Counted from the first letter of the stretch, positions 35,448-43,985 are shown. The stretch is 64,000 nt of DNA from Streptomyces ficellus (GCF_009739905.1 NZ_CP034279.1:3224001-3288000), one strand, 5' to 3'. Translations and numbers: made by a program. The notes: a model not told the origin generated them from the sequence alone.

Positions 35448-36871
35448 CAGCTGCCCGCCGGCCGGATCAGCGAGGCCGCCGTGCGCAGCAGGATGCACAC
35501 GTCCTGCCAGAGCGACCAGTGGTCGATGTAGTGGTTGTCGAAGCGGCACCGGTCCTCGATGGAGGTGTCGCCGCGCAGCCCGTGCACCTGCGCGAGGCCG
35601 GTCAGTCCGACGGGCATCCGGTGCCGGGCCGCGTACCCGGCGTGGACGCGGCTGAACCGGTCGACGAAGTAGGGGCGTTCCGGGCGGGGGCCGACCAGGC
35701 TCATGTCGCCGCGCAGCACGTTCCACAGCTGCGGCAGCTCGTCGAGGGACGTGCGGCGCAGGAACGCGCCCACGACGCTCATCCGCTCGTCGTGGGCGAC
35801 GCTCCACCGGGTCGCCGCCTCCTCGTCGTTCGCGGGGCGCAGGGTGCGGAACTTCAGCAGGGTGAACAGCCGGCCGTCCTGGCCGACGCGCTCCTGGCGG
35901 AAGACGACGCCGGGCCCGTCCGACATTCGGATGGCGGCGGCGCACAGCAGCAGGAGCGGGGCGAGGGCGGTGAGCATGAGCCCGGCGACCATGACGTCGA
36001 GGATCCGTTTGGCCGGCCGGCCGCGCTGGGCGGGCGGCGGGTCGAGGCGCAGGCACGGGTGGCCCCACAGGTGCTGGCTCATCGGCGCGCGCCGGACGTC
36101 GCCGCCGCCGTGCTCGCCGTCCTCGCCGACCAGCCAGCCGGCGCAGCCGTAGTGGCTGAGCAGCGCGACGAGGTCGGGCTGCCGGGCGCCGGTGAACAGC
36201 GCGTCGCGCACGCTGTTCTGGATGACGGCCCGGTGGATCTCCTCGGGCGTCGTCAGGACCGGCAGGGTCGCCTCGGCCGGGTCCGGGGGCCGGTGGGTGG
36301 TGACGATGCCGACCGGCCGGACGCCGTACTCGGGGTGCCCGGCGAGCGTCCCGGCGAGCCGCTGGGCCTCGGCGACGGGGCCGATGAGCAGCGCGGAGCG
36401 CGGGTGCGCGCGGGCGGCGGCACGGCGCCGGTGGTGCAGGACGGCACGGCAGGCGCACACGCACGCCAGGTGGACGGCGTACGCGGCGGCCAGCAGCCCC
36501 GGCCCTGCGGCGGCCCGCGGGGACTGCGCGGCGAGCAGCGCGGCGGCCGCGCACCACGCGATCGCCGCCCGCCCGGCGAGGGTGGGCAGTTCGTCCAGTA
36601 CGGAGGCGACGGCACCCGGCCGGTAGAGGCCGGCGTACGCGTTGAGCGCGGCCAGGCCCGCGGTGAGCTGCATCAGCAGCCCGGCGCTGCGCTGCTCGGG
36701 TCCCAGCAGGAGGGCGGCCAGCAGGACGGCGGCGCAGTCGGCGGCGACCAGGGAGGAGACGAAGGGCGGCGCGGGGACCGGGCGGCGTGGCGGCAGGGCC
36801 ACCCGGTCCGGGCTGCCCTGCGAGGGGACGACGGTGGCGGCGGTCACCGGGCTGGTGCTTTCCGTGGTCAC
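35447..36871 (-). CDS. Undecaprenyl-phosphate sugar-1-phosphate transferase (WbaP/WcaJ-like)
   Basis: 474 aa polyprenyl-phosphate hexose-1-phosphate transferase. Four N-terminal membrane helices and a CoA-binding-like domain precede the catalytic domain: KRILDVMVAGLMLTALAPLLL, VVFRQERVGQDGRLFTLLKFRT, RRTSLDELPQLWNVLRGDMS, LVGPRPERP. It transfers the first sugar phosphate to the lipid carrier, starting repeat-unit assembly. GTG 36871 overlaps the upstream glycosyltransferase stop. Confidence 0.94.
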   Translation of the reverse strand: MTTESTSPVTAATVVPSQGSPDRVALPPRRPVPAPPFVSSLVAADCAAVLLAALLLGPEQRSAGLLMQLTAGLAALNAYAGLYRPGAVASVLDELPTLAGRAAIAWCAAAALLAAQSPRAAAGPGLLAAAYAVHLACVCACRAVLHHRRRAAARAHPRSALLIGPVAEAQRLAGTLAGHPEYGVRPVGIVTTHRPPDPAEATLPVLTTPEEIHRAVIQNSVRDALFTGARQPDLVALLSHYGCAGWLVGEDGEHGGGDVRRAPMSQHLWGHPCLRLDPPPAQRGRPAKRILDVMVAGLMLTALAPLLLLCAAAIRMSDGPGVVFRQERVGQDGRLFTLLKFRTLRPANDEEAATRWSVAHDERMSVVGAFLRRTSLDELPQLWNVLRGDMSLVGPRPERPYFVDRFSRVHAGYAARHRMPVGLTGLAQVHGLRGDTSIEDRCRFDNHYIDHWSLWQDVCILLRTAASLIRPAGS

Positions 36872-38334
36872 TGGGAGATCGGCTCCCCGAGTTCGTGACG
36901 TGGCGCGGCGGTCACCTCGCGGTACACGTCGGCGATGGCCGCACCCGTGCGCCGGACGTCGAACCGGCGCAGGACGTGCTGCTGCGCGCTGCGGCCGAGG
37001 GCCTCGCGGAGGACGGGCCGCTGGAGCAGTGCGGCGAGGGCGGCGCCGAGGGCGGCGGGGTCGCCGGGACGTACCAGGCAGTGCGTCTCGTGGCCCGGCG
37101 GCAGGCTCTCCCGGGCGCCGTCGACGTCGGTGAGGAGGACGGCCCGGCCGGCCGCCATGGCCTCCAGCGGCGCGAGGGCCATCCCTTCCCAGCGGGACGG
37201 CTGGACCACCAGGTCGGCGGCCCGGTACCAGGGCGCGGTGTCGGCGACGGCGCCCACGAGGCGCACGGAGGGCTCGGCGCGCTCGGCGGGCTGCGCCCCG
37301 GTGGGCTGCTGGGCGGTGGCCGGCCGCTGGGCGGTGGCCGGCCGTTGAGCGGCGGCCGGCTGCTCGGCGGTGGCCGGCCGTTGAGCGGCGGCCGGCTGCT
37401 CGGCGGTGGCCGGCCGTTGAGCGGCGGCCGGCTGCTCGGCGGTGGCCGGCCGTTGAGCGGCGGCCGGCTGCTCGGCGGTGGCCGGCCGTTGAGCGGCGGC
37501 CGGCTGCTCGGCGGTGGCCGGCCGTTGAGCGGCGGCCGGCTGCTCGGCGGTGGCCGGCCGTTGGGCGGCGGCCGGCTGCTGGGCGGTGGTGAGCCGTAGG
37601 GCGGCAGTACGCAGCGCCTCGGCCTCCGGGCCGTCGCCGACGAGGACGAGCCGGGCGTGCGGTACGCGGTCGAGGACGGCGGGCCAGGCGTCCAGCAGCA
37701 TGTCCTGGCCCTTCTGCCGGCACAGCCGCCCCACGCACACCACGAGCGGTGCCGTGGCCGGCAGGCCGAGCGCGGCGCGGGCGGCGGCCCGGCCGGGCCC
37801 GGTGGTGAACCGCCGGGCGTCCACACCGTTGTGGACGACGGCCCAGGGCGCCCGCACCCCGGCGTGCTCGCCGCGGCGCCGCTCCGCCTCGCTGACGCAG
37901 ATGACCCGGTCGGTCCAGCGGGCGGCCCACCGCTCCCAGCGCCTGGCGAGCGCCCCGGTCACCCCGTCGACCGCCTCGAACGACCAGGCGTGCGGCTGGT
38001 ACACGGTGGGCACCCGGCCGCGTACGGCGATCCGGGCGGCGAGCCCGGCCTTGGCGCTGTGCGCGTGCACCAGGTCGGGGCGCAGGAGGTCGACGAGCTC
38101 GATGATCCGGCGGCTCTCGGCGACCAGCCGCGGACCGGGTTCGCGGCCGGCCCGCCACGGGTGCACGTCGGCGCCCCGCGCCAGGGCCGCCATGGCCAGT
38201 GGCGTACCGGGCGGGCAGGCCACGGCGACCCGCATTCCCAGGTCCAGCTGCGCGCCGACCACGTCGGTGACCACACGGGCCACCCCGCCGTCACCGGGCT
38301 GGACAACATGCAATGCGGTGAGTGGGGGACGCAC
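36868..38334 (-). CDS. GT4 glycosyltransferase with a tandem-repeat insert in the donor domain; first gene of the exopolysaccharide operon
   Basis: 488 aa from GTG 38334. GT-B fold: acceptor domain LHVVQPGDGGVARVV, then VVCVGRLCRQKGQDMLLDAW, LVLVGDGPEAEALRTAAL, VQPSRWEGMALAPLEAMAAGRAV and the E(x7)E motif. Normally the strand after LVGDGP leads within ~10 residues to VRLVG. Here about 100 residues intervene, mostly a 12-residue unit ATAEQPAAAQRP in six exact copies plus variants (residues ~247-330). The insert is Ala/Pro/Gln-rich and probably unstructured. It sits on a surface loop of the donor domain, so the enzyme may still work. It leads the eight-gene operon. Confidence 0.9.
   Translation of the reverse strand: MRPPLTALHVVQPGDGGVARVVTDVVGAQLDLGMRVAVACPPGTPLAMAALARGADVHPWRAGREPGPRLVAESRRIIELVDLLRPDLVHAHSAKAGLAARIAVRGRVPTVYQPHAWSFEAVDGVTGALARRWERWAARWTDRVICVSEAERRRGEHAGVRAPWAVVHNGVDARRFTTGPGRAAARAALGLPATAPLVVCVGRLCRQKGQDMLLDAWPAVLDRVPHARLVLVGDGPEAEALRTAALRLTTAQQPAAAQRPATAEQPAAAQRPATAEQPAAAQRPATAEQPAAAQRPATAEQPAAAQRPATAEQPAAAQRPATAEQPAAAQRPATAQRPATAQQPTGAQPAERAEPSVRLVGAVADTAPWYRAADLVVQPSRWEGMALAPLEAMAAGRAVLLTDVDGARESLPPGHETHCLVRPGDPAALGAALAALLQRPVLREALGRSAQQHVLRRFDVRRTGAAIADVYREVTAAPRHELGEPISQ
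37345..37596. repeat. 36-bp coding minisatellite
   Basis: Six identical 36-bp units (37345-37560) plus a seventh diverged unit (37561-37596), all in frame within the glycosyltransferase gene. Each unit contains the palindromic GGCCGGCC-type core. Exact identity at all codon positions shows recent expansion or active homogenisation. Confidence 0.97.
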
Positions 38335-38777
38335 GCGTGACCCTTTCTACGAAGCTTTCTGCGAAGCGGGCGGCGTTAAGGGTTCGGCGGGGGCTGCGGG
38401 GCGGCTGGGGGATTTTCTGGGTGGCGGGGGCGGCGCATTTCCGGGTGCGCGCCGGGCGAACGTCAGCGGCGCGCGGTATTCGGGCGCGCCCGCACTGCAA
38501 GAACCTCTGAATTCCCCATACGGGTTCTCCGCTTTGACGAGTGGGACCGCGTCCAGCGAGATGTACGTTATAACTCAACAAACCCGGTCAGAAGCATGCG
38601 AAACACCGCCGGAGCAACTTCCCGATTTTCACGCCGCGTTGCCGGTGCGGCGTGTCGAGCGCGGCGGCGGGGCGGCGTGTCACCCATTCGGTCGCGCAAC
38701 CGGCGAAATACTGGGGCGTTGTTGGTGTAGCCGGCCACGTAGGCCGCCGAGCATCACCAACCTAGGAGTTCCTCACC
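38335..38777. promoter_or_regulatory. Divergent regulatory region, exopolysaccharide operon and chaplin 2
   Basis: A 443-bp gap without a supported gene. Next to the glycosyltransferase start are two 12-bp direct repeats differing at one base (38344-38355 and 38356-38367, TTTCTRCGAAGC). An AT-rich patch with TTATAACT lies near 38568. This single region must drive both the operon and the chaplin, so a shared developmental regulator is plausible; I cannot assign a sigma factor. Confidence 0.5.
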
Positions 38778-39017
38778 ATGTCCCGTATCGCGAAGGCAGC
38801 CGTCCTGACCTCCGCCGTCGCCGCGTCCGTCGCCGGTGCCGCCGGCGTCGCGCACGCAGACGCCCAGGCGGAGGGCGCGGCCGTGAAGTCCCCCGGTGTC
38901 CTCTCCGGCAACCTGCTCCAGGTCCCGGTGCATGTCCCGATCAACCTCTGCGGCAACACCATCGACATCATCGGCCTGCTGAACCCGACGTTCGGGAACG
39001 TCTGCGTCAACGACTGA
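38778..39017 (+). CDS. Short chaplin, copy 2
   Basis: 79 aa: signal peptide MSRIAKAAVLTSAVAASVAG..., then one chaplin domain (KSPGVLSGNLLQVPVHVPIN, LCGNTIDIIGLLNPTFGN, VCVND) with the two disulphide cysteines. AGGAG precedes the ATG. Divergent from the exopolysaccharide operon and followed by a terminator, so it is transcribed alone. Confidence 0.95.
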   Translation: MSRIAKAAVLTSAVAASVAGAAGVAHADAQAEGAAVKSPGVLSGNLLQVPVHVPINLCGNTIDIIGLLNPTFGNVCVND

Positions 39018-39053
39018 CGCGCTCCGCGCCACGCGGACAGCCGGGCGTGACCA

Positions 39054-39092
39054 CAGTGCGCCGTCCCCGCCGGGACGGCGCACTGCGCTTTT
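39054..39092 (+). terminator. Terminator after chaplin 2
   Basis: Stem 39054-39067 with 39072-39085 (14 bp, 4-nt loop), followed by GCTTTT. Confidence 0.8.
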
Positions 39093-39294
39093 GCGCGAAG
39101 CGCCGGGCGGCCACCCCATCGGCGGCGCGGGGCCATTCCCCGCGCAGGGCGTACCGCGGCCTTTTCCCGGCAGGTCAGACGGTTTCCTTCACCCATCGGG
39201 AGCAAGCACGGCCGTCGCGCATGCGTTTGCGGAGGGCAATGGGCGGACTCACGGTGATGTCACCGTTCTCGACGCATTACTGGAAGGACAAGGC

Positions 39295-39996
39295 ATGCGT
39301 CTCCTGACACCCCGCCGCGTGGCGGCCACCGCCCTCTGCGCCGCGCTCACGCTCGGTACGGCGGGAACCGCACTCGCCCACTCCGCCCCCCACGCCGGCC
39401 CACAGCGGGCCGAGGCGCCGCAGGACATCGGCGAGATCCTCGGTGCCGTTGGCGACATCCTCGACGCCGCCCTCGGTACCGCGTCCGGCGCCGCGTCGTC
39501 CGGCACGAACAGCGCCCAGACGCTGCCCGCCGCCGAGATGGACCAGCAGATGAAGGACCTCGCCGCCGCCATCGAAGCGCTCAGGAAGGCGGCCGCCGAG
39601 ACGGAGACCAACACCGCGGGCACCGCCACCGCCACCACCACGGTCCCCAGGGACGGTACGGACACCGTCGACCTGGCGGACCTGGGCATGGACGCGGGCA
39701 CGGGCATGGACGCGGGGATGGACATGGACAAGGCCCTGGCCGACATGGACAAGTCCATCGACGCCCTCGTGGAGGCCGCGGCGAACGGCCAGGCGGGCAC
39801 CTCCGCCACCCAGGTCCAGGCCGCGAGCAAGGCCCTGATGGACGCCATCATGCGGGACGTCGCCCAGATGACCGGCACCCCGGCGGCGGGCATCCCCGCG
39901 ACGGGCACGAACACCCTGCCCGCCACCTCGCAGCCGGCCACCACGCTCCCCGCCACCTCGCAGCCGGCCACCACCCTGCCGGCCACCGGCCACTAA
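39295..39996 (+). CDS. Secreted Ala/Thr-rich protein with C-terminal LPAT repeats
   Basis: 233 aa from ATG 39295, with GGAAGGAC upstream. Signal peptide (to about TALAHS), then a helical Ala-rich region with a Met/Asp repeat (MDAGTGMDAGMDMDKALADMDKS). The end is three Leu-Pro-Ala-Thr units (LPATSQPATT twice, then LPATGH). The last unit looks like an LPxTG sortase signal but lacks the membrane helix and basic tail, so covalent anchoring is unlikely. Family not recognised; it lies between chaplin genes and may be a surface-layer component. Confidence 0.7.
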   Translation: MRLLTPRRVAATALCAALTLGTAGTALAHSAPHAGPQRAEAPQDIGEILGAVGDILDAALGTASGAASSGTNSAQTLPAAEMDQQMKDLAAAIEALRKAAAETETNTAGTATATTTVPRDGTDTVDLADLGMDAGTGMDAGMDMDKALADMDKSIDALVEAAANGQAGTSATQVQAASKALMDAIMRDVAQMTGTPAAGIPATGTNTLPATSQPATTLPATSQPATTLPATGH

Positions 39997-40311
39997 ACCC
40001 GCGCCCCACCGCACCGCACCTCCGACGGCCGTGCCGCCTCAGCCCCGCTGAGCCGACACGGCCGCCGGTCTTCGCGCGCGCCGATCCAAGCCGAGCCGAG
40101 CCGAGCCGAACCCACGCCGATCTCACGCTGATCGGAGAATAGGACCGATTCGTATCGTTCGAGTGCAGTGCCGAGAATTCCTGGCTCTCGGAGTTTCCCC
40201 CGCGTGGAGGGCTCGTTACAGAAGACAGAACGCCGCGCAGGTGATCCCAACTGTCCTGCGCCGAGCGTGAGTTGCAGCGAACAGACGCCATTCCAGGAAG
40301 GACTCACTCCA
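39997..40311. other. Intergenic region with a short tandem repeat
   Basis: 315 bp without a supported gene. A 5-bp unit GAGCC/CCGAG is repeated four times near 40090-40110. The rest presumably holds the promoter of the small secreted protein downstream. Confidence 0.45.
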
Positions 40312-40590
40312 ATGAAGCCCACCAAGGTTGCTGCGGTCGTCGCCGGTTCCGTGATGGCTCTGGGCGCGGCCGCGCCCGCCTTCGCCGTCGACACCCTCAC
40401 CCCGTCCAGCCTCAACGGAGGAGTCGAAGCGCTCGGCAAGCGCGGCCTGACCGAGGCCGTCCCGACCGACGCGGTGGGCAAGGTGACGGACGGCAAGGCC
40501 GTCGGCAAGGTGCAGGACACGGCCGGTGGGCTGGGTGGCGCGAAGGACACCGCCGCGCCGCTCCTCGGCGGCCTGCCGCTGGGCAAGTAA
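40312..40590 (+). CDS. Small secreted protein, function unknown
   Basis: 92 aa: signal peptide MKPTKVAAVVAGSVMALGAA... cleaved near FAVDT, then a Gly/Ala/Lys-rich mature chain with VGKVTDGKAVGKVQDTAGGLGG and an LLGGLPLGK end. GGAAGGAC precedes the ATG. The signal peptide resembles that of chaplin 1 next door. No cysteines and no chaplin domain. Such proteins are common beside chaplin genes; I know of no assigned role. Confidence 0.75.
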   Translation: MKPTKVAAVVAGSVMALGAAAPAFAVDTLTPSSLNGGVEALGKRGLTEAVPTDAVGKVTDGKAVGKVQDTAGGLGGAKDTAAPLLGGLPLGK

Positions 40591-40850
40591 CACGCCTGAA
40601 CGACGACGGGCGACACGCGGGAGACACCGCCGCGAGCGTGACGCTGCCGGGGCCGACGGGAAACGACGACGTTTCCGTCGGCCTTTCGGCGTTCTCACCG
40701 GCGCCACCCGGAGCTGTTCCCCCTTTGCCTTCCGGTCGTCAACACGCGGGCCGCGCCTTGCTGCAACCAGGCGAATTCTGACGCGTTTCCCGGCGCGTGC
40801 TCGTTCTTTTGGGCAGCACCGTACTCACAGCCCGGAAGGCGTACGCAGCA

Positions 40851-41369
40851 ATGAACCTGAAATCTCAGGCCGGCATGGGGATCGTCGTCACGTGCCTCGC
40901 GTCGGCGGCGATGGCGACGCCCGCGGCGGCCGCCGCCGCACCGGTCGCACCGGTGGACGTGCCCCTGCACGGGCTCGGCACCGTACTCCCCACGGACACG
41001 CCCACGCTGCGTACCGGTGTCCCCATCCCCGTCCCCGGGGCGCCCATGGGGCTCACCGGCCACGGTGAGGGCAAGGTGCAGCCGCTGATGCTGCCGCAGC
41101 TCCCCGTCACGACGGGCGTCCCGGAGACGCTGGTCAGCGCCCCGCTGCCGGACGTCGTGGAGGGCCAGACCGGCCGGGCCGAGGTCGCGGCTCCCGCCTC
41201 CGACGTACAGGCGACCACGCCGGGCGCCGTGCTCGGCTCCCCGCTGACCCTGCCGCGCCCCGAGTCGCTCGGCCTGCCGGGCGTCGAACTGCCGCAGGCC
41301 GGGTTCCTGTCACCGACCGTGACGGGGGCGCTGGACTCGACCCTCGGCCTCGCGCAGCCCCAGAGCTGA
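40851..41369 (+). CDS. Secreted Pro/Val/Leu-rich protein, function unknown
   Basis: 172 aa from ATG 40851. Signal peptide (to about AAAAAAPVAP), then a low-complexity mature part with repeated short Leu-Pro and Val-Pro turns (VPLHGLGTVLPTD, LPQLPVTTGVPETLV). No cysteines, no known domain. Same strand and spacing as neighbouring secreted-protein genes, but long gaps argue for its own promoter. Confidence 0.7.
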   Translation: MNLKSQAGMGIVVTCLASAAMATPAAAAAAPVAPVDVPLHGLGTVLPTDTPTLRTGVPIPVPGAPMGLTGHGEGKVQPLMLPQLPVTTGVPETLVSAPLPDVVEGQTGRAEVAAPASDVQATTPGAVLGSPLTLPRPESLGLPGVELPQAGFLSPTVTGALDSTLGLAQPQS

Positions 41370-41541
41370 GCCCAGCGGGGCAGACCCCCGCACCCCCGCC
41401 CGTCACAGGGCCAAAAGAGGTAACCCTGTGCCACGACCGGCCGTTGGGGTGGCGCGGCCGTTACCCGGCCTGCCGAGTGGCGTTGTAGGGGAGTGACGAC
41501 CGCAGGTCCGCGGTCGGATTTCCACGTACAAGGAGATTTTG

Positions 41542-41811
41542 ATGTCTCGCATCGCGAAGGCTGCCGCCGTCATCGTCGGCACGGGAGCTGTCGTCCTGAG
41601 CGGAACCGGCATGGCCGTCGCCGACGCCGACGCCGACGCCGCTGCCGTCGGTTCCCCCGGTGTCATCTCCGGCAACGCGGTCCAGGTCCCGATCCACGTC
41701 CCGATCAACCTGTGCGGCAACACCATCGACGTCATCGGCCTGCTGAACCCGGCGTTCGGCAACCAGTGCGCGAACGTCGACGGCGACAAGGACAACGGCT
41801 ACGGCGGCTGA
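41542..41811 (+). CDS. Short chaplin, copy 3, with acidic C-terminal tail
   Basis: 89 aa from ATG 41542 (AGGAG upstream; a TTG codon directly precedes it). Signal peptide, then chaplin domain (GSPGVISGNAVQVPIHVPIN, LCGNTIDVIGLLNPAFGN, QCANV). It differs from the other two copies by a 12-residue hydrophilic tail DGDKDNGYGG and by Gln before the second cysteine. Amyloid-forming surface protein of aerial structures. Confidence 0.94.
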   Translation: MSRIAKAAAVIVGTGAVVLSGTGMAVADADADAAAVGSPGVISGNAVQVPIHVPINLCGNTIDVIGLLNPAFGNQCANVDGDKDNGYGG

Positions 41812-41854
41812 CACCACCGCGCGTACGGCCACGTACAGCCAGTACAGCCACGTA

Positions 41855-41884
41855 CGGCCCCCCGGCCCACCGGCCGGGGGGCCG
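41855..41884. terminator. Bidirectional terminator between chaplin 3 and melC2
   Basis: Perfect 13-bp stem (41855-41867 with 41872-41884), 4-nt loop, between convergent genes. Confidence 0.8.
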
Positions 41885-41919
41885 TTCCGTGCCCGCGCCG
41901 CCGAGGCGGCGAGCCGCGG

Positions 41920-42786
41920 TCACGCGTAGCGGTAGAGGTGGTCGTGGCCGGCGACGTCGGCCGGGGTGGCCTTGAACGGCGGCATCGGTTCGTTCCGTGC
42001 CACGACCCGCCGGTACTGGGCGGAGCCCAGCGGCGGCGGGGTCGCGGGCAGGTAACCGGCCCGGGGGTTCTTCCGCTGCCAGCGCGACCAGAGCAGGTCG
42101 ATGAACGAGTGGTGCAGCCAGAACACGGGGTCGTTGACCGAGGCGCCGCCGAGCATCAGGCCGCCGACCCACCGGTGCACCCGGTTGTGGTTGCGCCAGC
42201 GGCCGTTGCCGCTCTCCCGGGTCCAGCCCTCCAGGGCGTTGCGGAACCCGGTGCGGCTGGTGGAGTCCCACGGGGCCGAGTCGTAGACCGTCTCGGCGTT
42301 CGCCCGGGCGAGCTCCTGCGCGGTCGGCAGACCGATCGGGCGGGCCGGGTTGCCGAAGTCGCGGGTGAGGAACGCGCTTTCGGTGACACCGACGTTGATG
42401 GGCCAGTTCCCCCTGGCGTACGCGAAGGGCCCGGTCATCACCTGGTGGTCGCCGCGGCGGCCGTTGCCGCCCATGAAGTCCTCGCCCCACAGAGAGGCCG
42501 CCGGGGTGTTGTCGCGGGTCCAGTCCCAGTAGGGGACGGTCACCGACGGGTCGACGCTCCGCAGGGCCCGCTCGAACTCCAGCAGGTACATCCGGTGCCA
42601 CGGCAGGAAGGACGGCGCCATGTGCGCCACCCGCAGACCGTCGTCGCCGTCCGCGCTGTAGTACCGGACGTGCGTCCGTACGAACTCGTCGTACCGGCCG
42701 CTCCGCTTCAGCTCCAGCACGGCCGCGACGAACTTGCGCCGCTCGGCGGCGGTCAGGTCGCGCTGGTTCTTACGGACGTACGCCAT
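41920..42786 (-). CDS. melC2: Tyrosinase (MelC2)
   Basis: 288 aa type-3 copper monooxygenase that oxidises tyrosine to dopaquinone for melanin. The six copper histidines are visible: H39 in RTHVRYY, H55 and H64 in VAHMAPSFLPWHR (CuA); H200 and H204 in NHNRVHRWVGG, and one of the HH pair in FWLHHSFID (CuB). I chose ATG 42786 because GGGAGG lies eight bases upstream; ATG 42795 is possible. There is no signal peptide: it is exported with MelC1, whose gene overlaps its start. Confidence 0.96.
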   Translation of the reverse strand: MAYVRKNQRDLTAAERRKFVAAVLELKRSGRYDEFVRTHVRYYSADGDDGLRVAHMAPSFLPWHRMYLLEFERALRSVDPSVTVPYWDWTRDNTPAASLWGEDFMGGNGRRGDHQVMTGPFAYARGNWPINVGVTESAFLTRDFGNPARPIGLPTAQELARANAETVYDSAPWDSTSRTGFRNALEGWTRESGNGRWRNHNRVHRWVGGLMLGGASVNDPVFWLHHSFIDLLWSRWQRKNPRAGYLPATPPPLGSAQYRRVVARNEPMPPFKATPADVAGHDHLYRYA

Positions 42787-43237
42787 GGTGTCCACCTCCC
42801 AGGGCCAGCCGGGCCGTGCCCAGCTCGTCCACGGCGGCGCGGGCGGCCGCCAGGGGCGTCGGGTACGACTGGTAGTGGTCGACCGGCGTGAGGTAGCCGC
42901 CGCCGGCGCGCCGCATCAGGTGCAGGGGCCGGCCGTCGATCCGTACCTCGAACCCCGCCGCCTCGGCCGCGGGCCCGCCCCGGATGTGCCGGCCCCGGTA
43001 CATCTCGTCGAACGGGGCTCCCTCCCCGCCGCCCCCGGCCCGGGGCGTGGCCTTCGCGGCCTCCGCGGCCTCCGCTCCGGCGCCCGCGGCCCTCCGGGTG
43101 GCCGGCCCGTCCGGGCGCGTGGTGGCGACATGGGCGAGCGTCCCGCCGGTGAAGGCGGTGACGGTCAGCGTGAACAGCGCCCGCAGCGCGGTGCGTCGGC
43201 GGGGAAGGAGGCGGGTCAACGACTGTGTGACGCTCAT
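42770..43237 (-). CDS. melC1: Tyrosinase co-factor / copper chaperone (MelC1)
   Basis: 155 aa from ATG 43237. A twin-arginine-like signal (RRRTALRALFTLTVTAFTGG) is followed by a Gly/Ala-rich stretch and the MelC1 domain: FDEMYRGRHIRGG, FEVRIDGRPLHLMRRAGGGYLTPVDHYQSY (in parts). MelC1 delivers copper to and secretes MelC2 through Tat. The gene overlaps melC2 by 17 nt. The His-rich C-terminus LGGGHHGVRP is a likely metal site. Confidence 0.94.
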   Translation of the reverse strand: MSVTQSLTRLLPRRRTALRALFTLTVTAFTGGTLAHVATTRPDGPATRRAAGAGAEAAEAAKATPRAGGGGEGAPFDEMYRGRHIRGGPAAEAAGFEVRIDGRPLHLMRRAGGGYLTPVDHYQSYPTPLAAARAAVDELGTARLALGGGHHGVRP

Positions 43238-43413
43238 CGATCGGGCTCCCTGCTCGTCGTGGCTCCTCCGGACCAACGACCCGGTGCGCGAACCGTTCCG
43301 GAGGGGGTCACCGCATCCATTACCCGCCCAGGTGAATCACCGCCCCCGCATATCGGCTGAACGGGTGGAAACGCTCATGAAGCGCCCGCAAGGCGCCACT
43401 ACCATCCGGCACC

Positions 43414-43926
43414 ATGACTTCTTCCACCACCGCGGCCACACCGGGGCAGCAGGAATCCCCCCTGGGCACGCTCATCGTGATCCCCTGGGCCAATGAGCCC
43501 GAGTCCGACGCCGACTCGCCCGTGACGCCCTTCCTGATGGTGTACTCCCTCGGGGACGGCCGCGACGGACCCGAGGCCGGCGCGGAGGCGCTGCGGGGCC
43601 AGCTGGAGAAGACCGGCCTGTCGATCGGCGACAAGGTGACGGACCTCGCCCGGGAGACCCGTATCCCCATCACCCTGCTCGTCGAGGCCGAACAGGCCGT
43701 CCTCAACCTGCCGTTCATGAAGGTGCAGTGCCCGGTGCCGCCGGAGTGGGAGAAGGCCGCCCATGAGAGCGGCAAGGCCTATCTGATCTGCTCGCTGCGT
43801 CCCTGGCCCGAGGCCGTGCAGGGAAAGCCGGTCAGCGAGGAGCAGTTGCGGGCGTTCCTCTCCGACGAGGAGCTGGTGGCGCAGAGCGCCCACTGCCTGC
43901 TGCCCGTCCGGAGGGTGCGTACCTGA
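43414..43926 (+). CDS. DUF5949 family protein
   Basis: 170 aa soluble protein, no signal or membrane segment. Begins MTSSTTAATPGQQESPLGTLIVIPW and contains PVTPFLMVYSLGDG and LVEAEQAVLNLPFMKVQCPVPPEWEKAA. This matches what I remember of the Streptomyces DUF5949 family, function unknown. Single gene with a strong terminator after it. Confidence 0.75.
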   Translation: MTSSTTAATPGQQESPLGTLIVIPWANEPESDADSPVTPFLMVYSLGDGRDGPEAGAEALRGQLEKTGLSIGDKVTDLARETRIPITLLVEAEQAVLNLPFMKVQCPVPPEWEKAAHESGKAYLICSLRPWPEAVQGKPVSEEQLRAFLSDEELVAQSAHCLLPVRRVRT

Positions 43927-43947
43927 CCCGCGCCGTCCGGCCGGAAG

Positions 43948-43985
43948 GGCCCCGGCGGCAGGCGCGTTGACCTGCCGCCGGGGCC
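43948..43985 (+). terminator. Terminator after the DUF5949 gene
   Basis: Perfect 15-bp stem, 43948-43962 with 43971-43985, 8-nt loop, then TTCCC. Confidence 0.85.

Noticed and set aside
37345..37596. CRISPR-like array of 36-bp repeats
   Set aside because: Units are contiguous with no spacers, in frame inside a glycosyltransferase, and no cas genes are near.
39961..39996. Sortase-anchored cell-wall protein
   Set aside because: LPATGH ends the protein; the hydrophobic helix and basic tail needed for sorting are absent.
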